Source: Betaproteobacteria bacterium (GTDB lineage: Bacteria > Pseudomonadota > Gammaproteobacteria > Burkholderiales > Casimicrobiaceae). From it: a stretch of 64,000 bases of DNA. The position numbers were made by a program, and so were the translations under genes. Below, in pieces: positions 32,644 through 40,380 of the stretch (its first letter is position 1; each line of letters begins with the position of its first letter). The DNA lies in contig JAOUIA010000012.1 in the NCBI GenBank assembly GCA_029884335.1, forward strand, positions 1 to 64,000, given 5' to 3'. Under the pieces are notes generated by a model, which worked only from the letters and a program-made list of their open reading frames with translations, was not told where the DNA came from and did not search any database.

Positions 32644-33527
32644 TCTTCCACGACTTCGGGATGGACACCGCGTCGCTCGCGGGCCCGCTGGAGGCCAAGC
32701 TCGCGGCGATCCGCGACGCGGGCTTCTCGCAGGTGATGATCTCGGCCGCCGACGTCGTCGCGCACCCGGCAGGGACCGCGGCCGGCATCGCCGCGGTGCG
32801 CGGCAGCGGGCTCGAGGTGACTGGGCTCGAGGCGCTGCGCGATTTCGAGGGGCTCGACGGCGCGATGCACGCGTACAAGGTCGACGTGGCGAAGTCGATG
32901 CTCGAGCTCTGCGCCGCGCTCGGCGGCCGCCTGCTGCTCGTCGAGGCGTCGGCGTCGCGGCACGCGAGCGTCGACGCCGGCGCGCTCGGCCGCGACCTCG
33001 CGAAGCTCGCCACGCTGGCCGTGCCGCTCGGCATCCGCGTCGCGTTCAAGGGCCAGCCGTGGAGCCGCGCGGCGCGCGACTTCCGCGCCGCGGCCGACCT
33101 CGCGATGCGCGCGGAGAGTCCGAACCTCGGTGTCGCGGTGGACGCCTTCGACGTGCTCGCCACGGGGGTCCCGCTGGACGACCTCGACATCCTCGACCCC
33201 GCGCAGACGTTCCTCGTGCAGCTCTCGGACTACATGTGGCAGGACGCGCGCACGCCCGAGGAGCAGACCGCGGCGGCGACGCACTTCCGCGTGTTTCCGG
33301 CCGAGGGCGCGCACGGCGAACTGCTCGCGCAGTTCATCGCGCGTCTCGACTCGCTCGGCTACTGCGGCAACTACAGCTTCGACGTCTACAACGACGACTA
33401 CCTGCAGATGCCGCCCGAGGCCGTCGCCGCGCGGGCGCGCCGCTCGGCGGAGTGGCTGGCCGAGACGGTCCTGCGGCGCGCGCTGCCGGTTCCCAACCTC
33501 GAGCGGCTGCGCGCGCAGCCGCAGTGA
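32640..33527 (+). CDS. QuiC-like TIM barrel (3-dehydroshikimate dehydratase-related)
   Basis: 295 residues resembling the N-terminal domain of QuiC: RDFEG at 67-71, 'LGVAVDAFDVL' (165-ish), 'TFLVQLSDYMWQD', 'THFRVFPAEGAHGELLAQFIARLDSLGY' and 'YSFDVYNDDY'. Compared with QuiC from memory, Asp168 and Gln194 of the metal site are kept, but the strand Glu (YEALAW) is FKGQPW, a His is Asp171, and the final Glu is Asp248. So the metal site is altered. It may be a dehydratase with a changed ligand set, or a repurposed homologue. Translationally coupled to the HPPD-like gene (ATGA overlap). Confidence 0.8.
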   Translation: MIFHDFGMDTASLAGPLEAKLAAIRDAGFSQVMISAADVVAHPAGTAAGIAAVRGSGLEVTGLEALRDFEGLDGAMHAYKVDVAKSMLELCAALGGRLLLVEASASRHASVDAGALGRDLAKLATLAVPLGIRVAFKGQPWSRAARDFRAAADLAMRAESPNLGVAVDAFDVLATGVPLDDLDILDPAQTFLVQLSDYMWQDARTPEEQTAAATHFRVFPAEGAHGELLAQFIARLDSLGYCGNYSFDVYNDDYLQMPPEAVAARARRSAEWLAETVLRRALPVPNLERLRAQPQ

Positions 33528-33531
33528 CTCC

Positions 33532-34545
33532 ATGAACCTGCCCGAATACCGACGCCTCGGCCGCTCCGGCCTCGAGGTCTCGCCGCTGTGCCTCGGAACG
33601 ATGATGTTCGGCGACCGCACGGATGCGTCCGAGTCGCGCCGCATCGTCGACTCCGCGTTCGACGCCGGGGTCAACTTCATCGACACCGCCGACGCCTACG
33701 CGAACGGCGCCTCGGAGCGCATCGTCGGCGAGGCGATCGGCGCGCAGCGCCGCCGCTGGATCCTCGCGACCAAGGTCGCGAACCCGCTGCAGGGCCGCCC
33801 GCACGACGGGGGGCTGTCGCGGCGCTGGATGTTCATGGCCTGCGACGACAGCCTGCGAAGGCTACGCACCGACTGGATCGACGTCTACTACCTGCACAAG
33901 GACGACCAGGTCACGCCGATGGCCGAGACCGTCGCCGCGATGGGCGCGCTGATCGCCAGCGGCAAGGTGCGCTACTTCGGCGTGTCCAACTTCCGCGGCT
34001 GGCGCATCGCCGAGGTGGTCCGCGAGTGCGACGCGCAGCGCGTGCCGCGGCCGGTCGTCTGCCAGCCGTACTACAACCTGCTCAACCGCCAGCCCGAGGT
34101 CGAGATCCTGCCGGCCTGCGACCACTACGGCATCGGCGTCGCGCCGTACTCGCCGGTCGCGCGCGGCGTGCTCACCGGCAAGTACGTTGGCGGCGGCGGC
34201 GCGCCGGCGGACTCGCGCGCCGGGCGCGCCGACCGCCGCTACATGGAGACGGAGCACCGACCGGAGTCGCTGGCGATCGCGGAGAAGTTGCGCGCGCACG
34301 CCGAGGCGACCGGCCGCACGCTTACGCAGTTCGCGCTCGCGTGGCTGCTCGCCAATCGCATCGTCACCTCGGTGATCGCCGGCCCGCGCACGCTCGCGCA
34401 GTGGACCGACTACCTCTCCGGTCCTGGCACGCCGTGGTCGGAGGAGGACGAGAAGCTCGTCGACTCGCTGGTGACGCCGGGCTACGCGTCCACGTTCGGC
34501 TACCACGACCCGGCCTACCCGTTCTTCGGGCGGCGCCTTGCATGA
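33532..34545 (+). CDS. Aldo/keto reductase
   Basis: 337 residues of the AKR superfamily. N-terminal 'YRRLGRSGLEVSPLCLGTMMFG', catalytic Asp in IDTADAY and Tyr in the same loop (DAYANG), catalytic Lys in 'ILATKVAN', His in 'YYLHKDD', then 'GKVRYFGVSNFRGW' and the C-terminal nucleotide-binding 'VIAGPRTLAQWTDYL'. Reduces or oxidises a carbonyl/alcohol with NADP(H). It lies 4 bp after the QuiC-like gene and belongs to the iclR-linked plus-strand group. Confidence 0.9.
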   Translation: MNLPEYRRLGRSGLEVSPLCLGTMMFGDRTDASESRRIVDSAFDAGVNFIDTADAYANGASERIVGEAIGAQRRRWILATKVANPLQGRPHDGGLSRRWMFMACDDSLRRLRTDWIDVYYLHKDDQVTPMAETVAAMGALIASGKVRYFGVSNFRGWRIAEVVRECDAQRVPRPVVCQPYYNLLNRQPEVEILPACDHYGIGVAPYSPVARGVLTGKYVGGGGAPADSRAGRADRRYMETEHRPESLAIAEKLRAHAEATGRTLTQFALAWLLANRIVTSVIAGPRTLAQWTDYLSGPGTPWSEEDEKLVDSLVTPGYASTFGYHDPAYPFFGRRLA

Positions 34546-34613
34546 CCCGCCGAGCGCGGCCACGATGAGCGAAGTCGACGTGGCATCGCCCTCCAAACCG
34601 ACGCAAACCTGCC

Positions 34614-35768
34614 ATGCATGACGACTTCGCCTTCACGTTCGGGATTGAGGAAGAGTTCTTCCTCGCGCACCCGAAATCGCGCTCGCTTGCCACACACGTC
34701 CCGGCTTCGGTCCTGCGTGCCTGCCGCCGGCGCTTCGGCGACGCGGTCGCGCCGGAACTCCTGCGCTCACAGGTCGAGCTCGTGTCGCCCGTGTTCGACC
34801 ATCATGCGCAGGCGCTGGAGACGATGACGCGGCTGCGCCGCGGCGTGGCGGAGATCGCGATCGAGAAGGACCTGCGGCTGTTTGCCGCCGGCACGCCACC
34901 GATCGCCGCATGGGGCGAGCAGACCGAGACGCCCAAGGCACGCTACCGCGGCTTGATGGACCTGTTCCAGATCGTCGGGCGGCGCAACGTGCTCTGCGGG
35001 CTGCACGTGCACGTCGCGGTCCCCGCCGGGGTGGACCGCGTGCAGCTGATGAATCGCGTGATGCCGTGGCTGCCGGCGTTCCTCGCGCTCAGCACGTCCT
35101 CGCCGATCTGGAATCGCAGCCCCACGGGACTGATGAGCTATCGGCAGGCGGCCTACGACGAGTGGCCCCGCACCGGCATTCCGGACCACTTCCGGGACGA
35201 GGCGGAGTACGCGCGATTCGTCGAGCTGCTCGCCGCCGGCGGCGCGGCGAAGGACGCAAGCTTCCTCTGGTGGGCGATCCGGCCCGCGCTGCGCTACCCG
35301 ACGCTGGAACTTCGCATTTGCGACGTCTGCACGCGCGTCGTGGACGCCGTGGCGATCGCGTCGCTCTATCGCTGCCTGGTCAGTCGCATGGTGCGCCATC
35401 CGGAGACCGCCGCGGCATGGACGCCGTTCACGCGCCGGCTGATCGACGAGAATCGCTGGCGGGCAAAGCGTTCCGGGCTGGAAGCGGAGTTCCTGACGCT
35501 CGACGGCCAACCGCCGATGGCCTGCCGCACCGTGGTGCTCGCTCTGCTCGACGACATCGCCGAGGATGCCGCGCGCCTGGGTTGCGAGCCCGCGCTCGCG
35601 CGCATCCGGCGGCTCCTCGACGAAGGCACCAGCGCGCACTTCCAGATCAAGCTGTTCGAGCAGCGCCGCGCACTGGGCGACAGCGTCACGCAGGCCATGC
35701 AATACGTCGTCGACTGGCTGGTCGCCGCCACCTACGCCGGGACGGACAGCGGCGCCCTGCCGCCGTAG
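34614..35768 (+). CDS. YbdK-family carboxylate-amine ligase (glutamate-cysteine ligase type 2)
   Basis: 384 residues. The GCS2 signature FGIEEEFFLAHP stands at the N-terminus, followed by 'LCGLHVHVAVPAGVDRVQLMNRVMPWLPAFLALSTSSPIW', 'YPTLELRICDVCTRVVDA' and 'RWRAKRSGLEAEFLT'. YbdK proteins make weak gamma-glutamylcysteine-like amide bonds using ATP; true substrates are generally unknown. It is apparently a single gene, followed by decayed genes. ATG at 34614 chosen because the conserved ExExF motif begins ten residues in. Confidence 0.85.
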   Translation: MHDDFAFTFGIEEEFFLAHPKSRSLATHVPASVLRACRRRFGDAVAPELLRSQVELVSPVFDHHAQALETMTRLRRGVAEIAIEKDLRLFAAGTPPIAAWGEQTETPKARYRGLMDLFQIVGRRNVLCGLHVHVAVPAGVDRVQLMNRVMPWLPAFLALSTSSPIWNRSPTGLMSYRQAAYDEWPRTGIPDHFRDEAEYARFVELLAAGGAAKDASFLWWAIRPALRYPTLELRICDVCTRVVDAVAIASLYRCLVSRMVRHPETAAAWTPFTRRLIDENRWRAKRSGLEAEFLTLDGQPPMACRTVVLALLDDIAEDAARLGCEPALARIRRLLDEGTSAHFQIKLFEQRRALGDSVTQAMQYVVDWLVAATYAGTDSGALPP

Positions 35769-35795
35769 CCGCACAAGCGGAGAACCAGCGTCTCT

Positions 35796-36165
35796 TTGCG
35801 TTTGGCGACGCTGGATTCTCACTGTCGCGGGAGCGCGGACGCGCACGCCCTCGACCGCGTCGATCTCGAGGTCCGCGACGGCGAGTTCATCGCCTTGCTC
35901 GGGCCTTCGGGATGCGGCAAGAGCACGCTGATGCGCCCCGTCGCCGGCCTGGTCCCGGCCACGACCGGCCGGATCGCCAGCGCCGGCACGAAGGTCGATG
36001 GGCCGCACACCGGCTTCGGCATAGTCTTCCAGGCAGCTTCGCTGCTCGAGTGGCGCACCGTGCTCGGCAACGTGCTGCTGCAACTCGAACTGCGCGGACT
36101 CGACCCGAGGGCTCTTGAGGCGAGCGCGATCGCACGCCTGAAGGCGGTCGGGCTCGATTGCGCGT
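35796..36165 (+). pseudogene. Truncated ABC transporter ATPase (nitrate/sulfonate/taurine type)
   Basis: The frame from 35796 reads an ABC ATPase N-terminal half: 'ALDRVDLEVRDGEFIALLGPSGCGKSTLMRPVAGL' with Walker A, then 'GFGIVFQAASLLEWRTVLGNVLLQLELRGLDP', the Q-loop region of SsuB/TauB-type proteins. After 'IARLKAVGLD' (near 36155) the sequence abruptly changes to a Gfo/Idh/MocA-like segment; the ABC signature and Walker B are absent. It cannot hydrolyse ATP. End position is approximate. No partner permease is present. Confidence 0.75.
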
Positions 36166-36846
36166 TCGTTTCCGGTCCGCACCGCGACATGCCGACGCAC
36201 GCGCGAGCCGCGCTGGCCCGACGCGCTCGAAAAGCCGTGCGTCCGCACGGCGGACGAGGTGGCGGCGCTGCGCGAAGAAGCACGGGCCGCCGGCGTGCCG
36301 CTCGCGGCACCCTTGCGCAGTGCCTCGCCGAACTCGGCCGCCACCTCATGGCGGTCGCCCGCTACAACCCGCCGCACGAGATCGCGGTGCGCTTCATCGC
36401 CGCCCCCCCGCGCGTTGCGACCGCTGGCGCAACGCCTGGATGCTCGATCCGGCGCAAAGCGGCGGTGGCGCGGCGATCAACCTCGCGGCGCACTACGTCG
36501 ATCTCGCGATCGTGCTGGCCGGGAACCCGGTAGCGGAAGTCACGGGCTGGACGAGCGCGGCGCAGCGCGGCCGCGCCGTTGAGGGCCTCGCTGTGCTCAC
36601 CCTGCTGCACGGCAACGGCGCTGTCGCGAACGTCACCTTCCGCCACCGCTTTCCCGACGCCGCGCCGTTCCGGGATTTCCGGCTGACGATGAGCGGGCGG
36701 CGCAGCTGCGTCGAGACCGCCGCCGGCGGCCTGATCCTGCGTGACGCGAAGGGTGCGGCGCAGCACGTGCCGGCATCGTGTGACACCGACGCCTTCCATG
36801 CCGATTTCGCCCGGCGCGCGAGGGGCGAAGGGTCGAGGTCCCCGCA
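36166..36846 (+). pseudogene. Frameshifted remnant of a Gfo/Idh/MocA oxidoreductase
   Basis: Pieces of one Gfo/Idh protein are spread over the three plus frames: 'PHRDMPTHARAALARR' in the frame of the ABC fragment, 'EKPCVRTADEVAALREEARAAG' in another (about 36232-36300), and 'WMLDPAQSGGGAAINLAAHYVDLAIVLAG' through 'AAPFRDFRLTMSGRR' (about 36435-36710) in the third. Order is right for the family (EKP motif, then the SGGGA-H-D catalytic region), but at least two frameshifts and the loss of the Rossmann start make it non-functional. It is joined directly to the ABC remnant. Confidence 0.75.
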
Positions 36847-36848
36847 AG

Positions 36849-37904
36849 CTACCGCGGGACCGATACGGGATTGGTCGCATCCAGCGCGTAGCCGCGCAGT
36901 CCCGCCACCACCTGCCGCGTCCGCGCGCTGCCGAGCTCGCGCCGGAAGGCGCGGATCGCCGCCGTGTCGAGCCGCTCGCGGCGGCAGACGAAGAGGTAGC
37001 GCTCGCGGAGCAACGGGACGAACGCGAGCCCGTGGCGCGCTGCCGCGGCCTCGACGCCGATCCCCACGTCGGCGCCGCCGCTCGCCACCGTCGCCGCGAC
37101 CGCGGCGTGCGTGAATTCCTCGATGCCGTAGCCGAGTATCCGTGACGGAGCGATCGCGTCGCGTGCCAGCAGCGCATCGACGATCGCTCGCGTGCCGGAG
37201 CCCTGCTGCCGGTTCACGAACCGAAGCCCCTTCCTCGCCACGTCCACGAGCGAGCGCACGCGCCGCGGATTGCCCTTCGGCAGCAGCAGCCCCTGCGTGC
37301 GCACGAGGAACGGTATCGCGGCGTCACGCGCCGGATCGAGCGGGAGTCCGGCGCCGGCTCCGGGGAGATCGGCGTCGCGCACGACGTGAAAGCCCGCGAG
37401 ATCGGCCTCGCCGCGTGCGTAGTCTGCGAGGCTGTCGAGGCTCCCCTTGAAGCGCACGTCCGCGAGGCCGTCCGCGTGCCAGGACTCGCGCAGCGCGGCG
37501 AGTGCGAGGTCGTGGCTCGCGACGACAAGCAACGCGCCCGCCGCATCCGGCGCCGCCGGCAGGGCAACCACGAAGGCACCCTGGCGCCGGTCGAGCCACG
37601 CCTGCGCCTCGCGATCACATTCGAGGAGCGCCCGTCCCAACCGTGCGAGACGCGCGCCACGCCCGCGCGACAGCTCGAGGAGCGGCGCTCGAAGCGCCCG
37701 CTCCGCTTCGTCGAACAGGCCCCAGGCTGAGCGATAGGCGATGCCGGCGGCCACGGCGGCATCGGCGAGCGTGCCGCCCGCCGCGACCCGTCGGAGCATA
37801 GTCAGCAAGCGCAGATCGAGCGCCTCGACCGGCTCGCCGGCAGGGCCTTCCGTGAACCAGCGGATCGCCGGAACGAGGCGCCAGCCATTGGTACCTTGTT
37901 GCAT
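36849..37904 (-). CDS. ModE-type HTH regulator fused to a periplasmic-binding-like domain
   Basis: 351 residues from ATG at 37904. Residues ~20-110 are a LysR/ModE-like winged helix ('LLTMLRRVAAGGTLADAAVAAGIAYRSAWGLFDEAERALRAPLLEL'). The rest is a PBP_like domain with 'LVVASHDLALAALRE', 'GEADLAGFHVV' and 'NRQQGSGTRAIVDALLARDAIAPSRILGYGIEEFTHAAVAATVASGGADVG' in outline, known from molybdate/tungstate-responsive regulators that carry no TOBE domain. It is divergent from tupBCA and most likely controls it in response to tungstate or molybdate. Converges on the pseudogenes with a 2-bp gap from their end. Confidence 0.87.
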   Translation of the reverse strand: MQQGTNGWRLVPAIRWFTEGPAGEPVEALDLRLLTMLRRVAAGGTLADAAVAAGIAYRSAWGLFDEAERALRAPLLELSRGRGARLARLGRALLECDREAQAWLDRRQGAFVVALPAAPDAAGALLVVASHDLALAALRESWHADGLADVRFKGSLDSLADYARGEADLAGFHVVRDADLPGAGAGLPLDPARDAAIPFLVRTQGLLLPKGNPRRVRSLVDVARKGLRFVNRQQGSGTRAIVDALLARDAIAPSRILGYGIEEFTHAAVAATVASGGADVGIGVEAAAARHGLAFVPLLRERYLFVCRRERLDTAAIRAFRRELGSARTRQVVAGLRGYALDATNPVSVPR

Positions 37905-37964
37905 ATTTTTATGGCGTTTCGGTTGAGCTAGGATGCACGCCGGCGTCCCGGGACATATATGCAA
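37899..37964. promoter_or_regulatory. TTGCATAT / ATATGCAA inverted repeat flanking the tup-regulator divide
   Basis: TTGCATAT (37899-37906) overlaps the start codon of the regulator, and ATATGCAA (37957-37964) lies 54 bp upstream of the tupB start. The second is part of CATATATGCAATAC, which also contains the palindrome CATATATG. The pair is AT-rich in a GC-rich genome, as ModE-type sites are. They are good candidates for operators controlling both directions; no experimental support. Confidence 0.4.
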
Positions 37965-38017
37965 TACTTTGCCAGTATAGCGCCCGTTCGCGCAAGCGTC
38001 CCCGCACGGACCGCGCC

Positions 38018-38722
38018 GTGAGCACGTTCGGCGCCGTGTTCGGCGAGGCGTTCCGGCTGATCGGCGCGCTCGATCTCGCGCTCCTCGACATCGTCTGGCT
38101 GTCGTTGCGCGTCAGCCTGTCAGCGGTGCTGATCTCGACCGTCGTCGCGCTCCCGTTCGGCGCCGCGCTCGCGGTCACCCGCTTTCCGGGTCGCGACGCG
38201 CTGGTCGTCACCGTCAACGCGTTGCTGGGACTGCCGGCGGTGGTCGTCGGTCTCGCGATCTACCTGCTGCTCTCGCGCGCCGGCCCGCTCGGCACCTTCG
38301 GCATCCTGTTCACGCCGGCGGCGATGGTCGTCGCGCAGGCCGTGCTCATCTTCCCGCTGATCGCGGCCCTCGCACGGCAGGCGGTCGCCGATGCATGGCG
38401 CGAGTACGCGGAGCAGATGCGCTCGCTCGGCGCAGGCCCGGTGGCGTCGTCGCTCGCGCTGCTGCACGACCTGCGCTTCTCGCTGGTGACGATCGTGCTC
38501 GCCGCCTTCGGTCGCGCGATCGCCGAGGTCGGCGCGGTGATGATCGTCGGCGGCAACATCGACGGCGTGACCCGCGTGATGACCACCGCCATCGCGCTCG
38601 AGACCTCGAAGGGGGACCTGCCGTTGGCGCTCGGTCTCGGCATCGTGCTGTTGGGCATCGTCCTTCTGCTCAACGTCGGCGCGCATCTGCTCAAGGAACG
38701 CGCGCAGCGCCATCATGCGTGA
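38018..38722 (+). CDS. tupB: Tungstate ABC transporter permease
   Basis: 234 residues, 5-6 membrane helices, and the binding-protein-dependent permease loop 'RQAVADAWREYAEQMRSLGAGPVASSLALLHDLRFSLVTIVLAAFGRAIAEVGAVMIVGGNI' in outline, characteristic of TupB/WtpB-like permeases (EAA motif variant followed by GRAIAEVGA). GTG start at 38018; a 6-bp shift upstream gives no better codon. Overlaps tupC by 8 bp. Gene order permease-ATPase-binding protein is the usual tup arrangement with tupA last here. Confidence 0.9.
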   Translation: MSTFGAVFGEAFRLIGALDLALLDIVWLSLRVSLSAVLISTVVALPFGAALAVTRFPGRDALVVTVNALLGLPAVVVGLAIYLLLSRAGPLGTFGILFTPAAMVVAQAVLIFPLIAALARQAVADAWREYAEQMRSLGAGPVASSLALLHDLRFSLVTIVLAAFGRAIAEVGAVMIVGGNIDGVTRVMTTAIALETSKGDLPLALGLGIVLLGIVLLLNVGAHLLKERAQRHHA

Positions 38723-39446
38723 GCCCGGCCCCCCGATGCTGCCGCTCGTGCTCGAAGGCATCGGCTTCTCGGCCGGTGGACGCGACATCCTGTCCGGCAT
38801 CGATCTGGTGCTCGAGGCGGGTCCGCGGACGGTGATCCTCGGGCCGAACGGTGCCGGCAAGAGCGTGCTGATGCGCATCTGCCATGGCCTGCTCGCCCCG
38901 ACCTCGGGACGCGTGCTGTGGTCGCATCGCGAGCGTCCGGGCGAGCCGCGCCGGCAGGCGATGGTGTTCCAGCGCCCCGTCCTGCTGAGGCGCAGCGTGC
39001 TCGGCAACCTGACGTTCGCGCTCGCCGTCGTGGGCGTGCCGCACTACGAGCGCGAAGCCCGCGCGGTCGCCGCGCTGGGCCGCGTCGGGCTGGCCGCGCA
39101 CGCGCGCCGGCCCGCGCGCGTCCTCTCCGGCGGCGAGCAGCAGCGCCTCGCGCTCGCGCGCGCGTGGATGCTCGAGCCCGAGGTGCTGTTCCTCGACGAG
39201 CCGACCGCGAACCTCGACCCCGGGGCCGTCCGCGAGATCGAGGCGATCGTGCAGTCGATCCACGCCTCGGGCACGAAGGTCGTGATGGTCACGCACAACC
39301 TCGGCCAGGCGCGCCGGCTCGGCGACGAAGTCGTGTTCCTCGACCGCGGGAGAATCGTCGAGCGCTCGGCGATCGACCGCTTCTTCCGCACGCCTGCGAC
39401 CGCGCAGGCGGACGCGTTCCTCAAGGGAGAGCTGCCATGGCACTGA
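38715..39446 (+). CDS. tupC: Tungstate ABC transporter ATP-binding protein
   Basis: 243 residues. Walker A GPNGAGKSVLMR, Q-loop 'MVFQRPVLLRRSVLGNLTFAL', signature LSGGEQQRLALARAW, Walker B VLFLDEPTANLDP and switch 'VVMVTHNLGQARRL'. 'QRPVLLRRS' is typical for TupC. It powers TupB. Its end overlaps tupA by 10 bp. Confidence 0.9.
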   Translation: MREPGPPMLPLVLEGIGFSAGGRDILSGIDLVLEAGPRTVILGPNGAGKSVLMRICHGLLAPTSGRVLWSHRERPGEPRRQAMVFQRPVLLRRSVLGNLTFALAVVGVPHYEREARAVAALGRVGLAAHARRPARVLSGGEQQRLALARAWMLEPEVLFLDEPTANLDPGAVREIEAIVQSIHASGTKVVMVTHNLGQARRLGDEVVFLDRGRIVERSAIDRFFRTPATAQADAFLKGELPWH

Positions 39447-40258
39447 ACCGCCGCCGCGTCGCGGCCGCGTTCCTCGCAACTGCGCTCGCGCTCGGCGCGC
39501 AGGCACAGGAGAAGTCGATCGTCGTCGCGTCCACGACTTCGACCGAGCAGTCGGGGCTGTTCGGCCACATCCTGCCGGCATTCGCGAAGAGCACCGGCAT
39601 CGCTGTGCGGGTGGTGGCCCTCGGCACCGGCCAGGCGCTCGACGTCGGCCGCCGCGGGGACGCCGACGTGGTGTTCGTGCACGACAGAGCCGCCGAGGAC
39701 AGGTTCGTCGCCGAGGGCTACGGCGTCGACCGTCGCGACGTCATGTACAACGACTTCGTGCTGATCGGCCCGAAGTCGGATCCGGCGAAGGTCGCCGGCG
39801 GCAGGGACGTCGCCGCGGCGCTCAAGGCCATCGCCGCCGCGAGGGCGCCGTTCGTCTCGCGGGGCGACAAGAGCGGCACGCACGCGGCGGAGCTGCGCTA
39901 CTTCAAGGACGCCGGCGTCGATCCGGGCGAGGGCAAGGGCTCGTGGTACCGCGAGACGGGCTCCGGCATGGGCCCGGCGCTCAACACCGCGTCGTCGATG
40001 AACGCCTACGTCCTCGCCGACCGCGGCACGTGGCTCGCGTTCCGCAACCGCGGCGAGCTTCGCATCGTCGTCGAGGGCGACACCAGGATGTTCAACCCCT
40101 ACGGCGTCATCCTGGTCAATCCGGCGAAGCACCCGCACGTGAAGCAAGCCGAGGGCCGCGCGTTCATGGACTGGATCGTCGCCGCCGAAGGGCAGGCCGC
40201 GATCGCGGGCTATAAGGTCGGCGGCGAGCAGCTTTTCTTCCCGGACGCGAAGCGCTGA
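39437..40258 (+). CDS. tupA: Tungstate-binding periplasmic protein
   Basis: 273 residues with a signal peptide (MALNRRRVAAAFLATALALG, cleaved near AQAQE). The mature protein opens with the TupA hallmark VVASTTSTEQSGLF, which supplies oxyanion-binding Thr/Ser residues, then 'ALGTGQALDVGRRGDADVVFVHD', 'FVSRGDKSGTHAAELRYF' and 'WYRETGSGMGPALNTASSMNAYVLADRGTW'. High-affinity tungstate receptor in the periplasm. Its TGA stop overlaps a degenerate REP-like repeat. Confidence 0.93.
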   Translation: MALNRRRVAAAFLATALALGAQAQEKSIVVASTTSTEQSGLFGHILPAFAKSTGIAVRVVALGTGQALDVGRRGDADVVFVHDRAAEDRFVAEGYGVDRRDVMYNDFVLIGPKSDPAKVAGGRDVAAALKAIAAARAPFVSRGDKSGTHAAELRYFKDAGVDPGEGKGSWYRETGSGMGPALNTASSMNAYVLADRGTWLAFRNRGELRIVVEGDTRMFNPYGVILVNPAKHPHVKQAEGRAFMDWIVAAEGQAAIAGYKVGGEQLFFPDAKR

Positions 40259-40380
40259 AATGAGGGTCGGAGTCGCATTTCGCCAGTCCGCGGAAAAGTA
40301 GGGTCAGACTCGACTTTCCAGATGCGCCAAGGACAGGCCGACGGTCGTGGCGGGAAAGTCGAGTCTGACCCTACTTTTCC
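40257..40380. repeat. REP-like repeat: one degenerate copy plus a 28-bp inverted pair
   Basis: A degenerate copy (GAAATGAGGGTCGGAGTCGC) at 40257-40281 is followed by perfect 28-bp inverted arms at 40292-40319 and 40353-40380 with a 33-bp loop. Each arm contains GTAGGGTCAGACTCGAC. The structure lies between convergent tupA and the 5'-nucleotidase gene and would form a strong hairpin in either transcript. The right arm supplies the TAG stop and the last two codons of the nucleotidase gene. Same family as 735-896 and 56441-56561. Confidence 0.9.
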
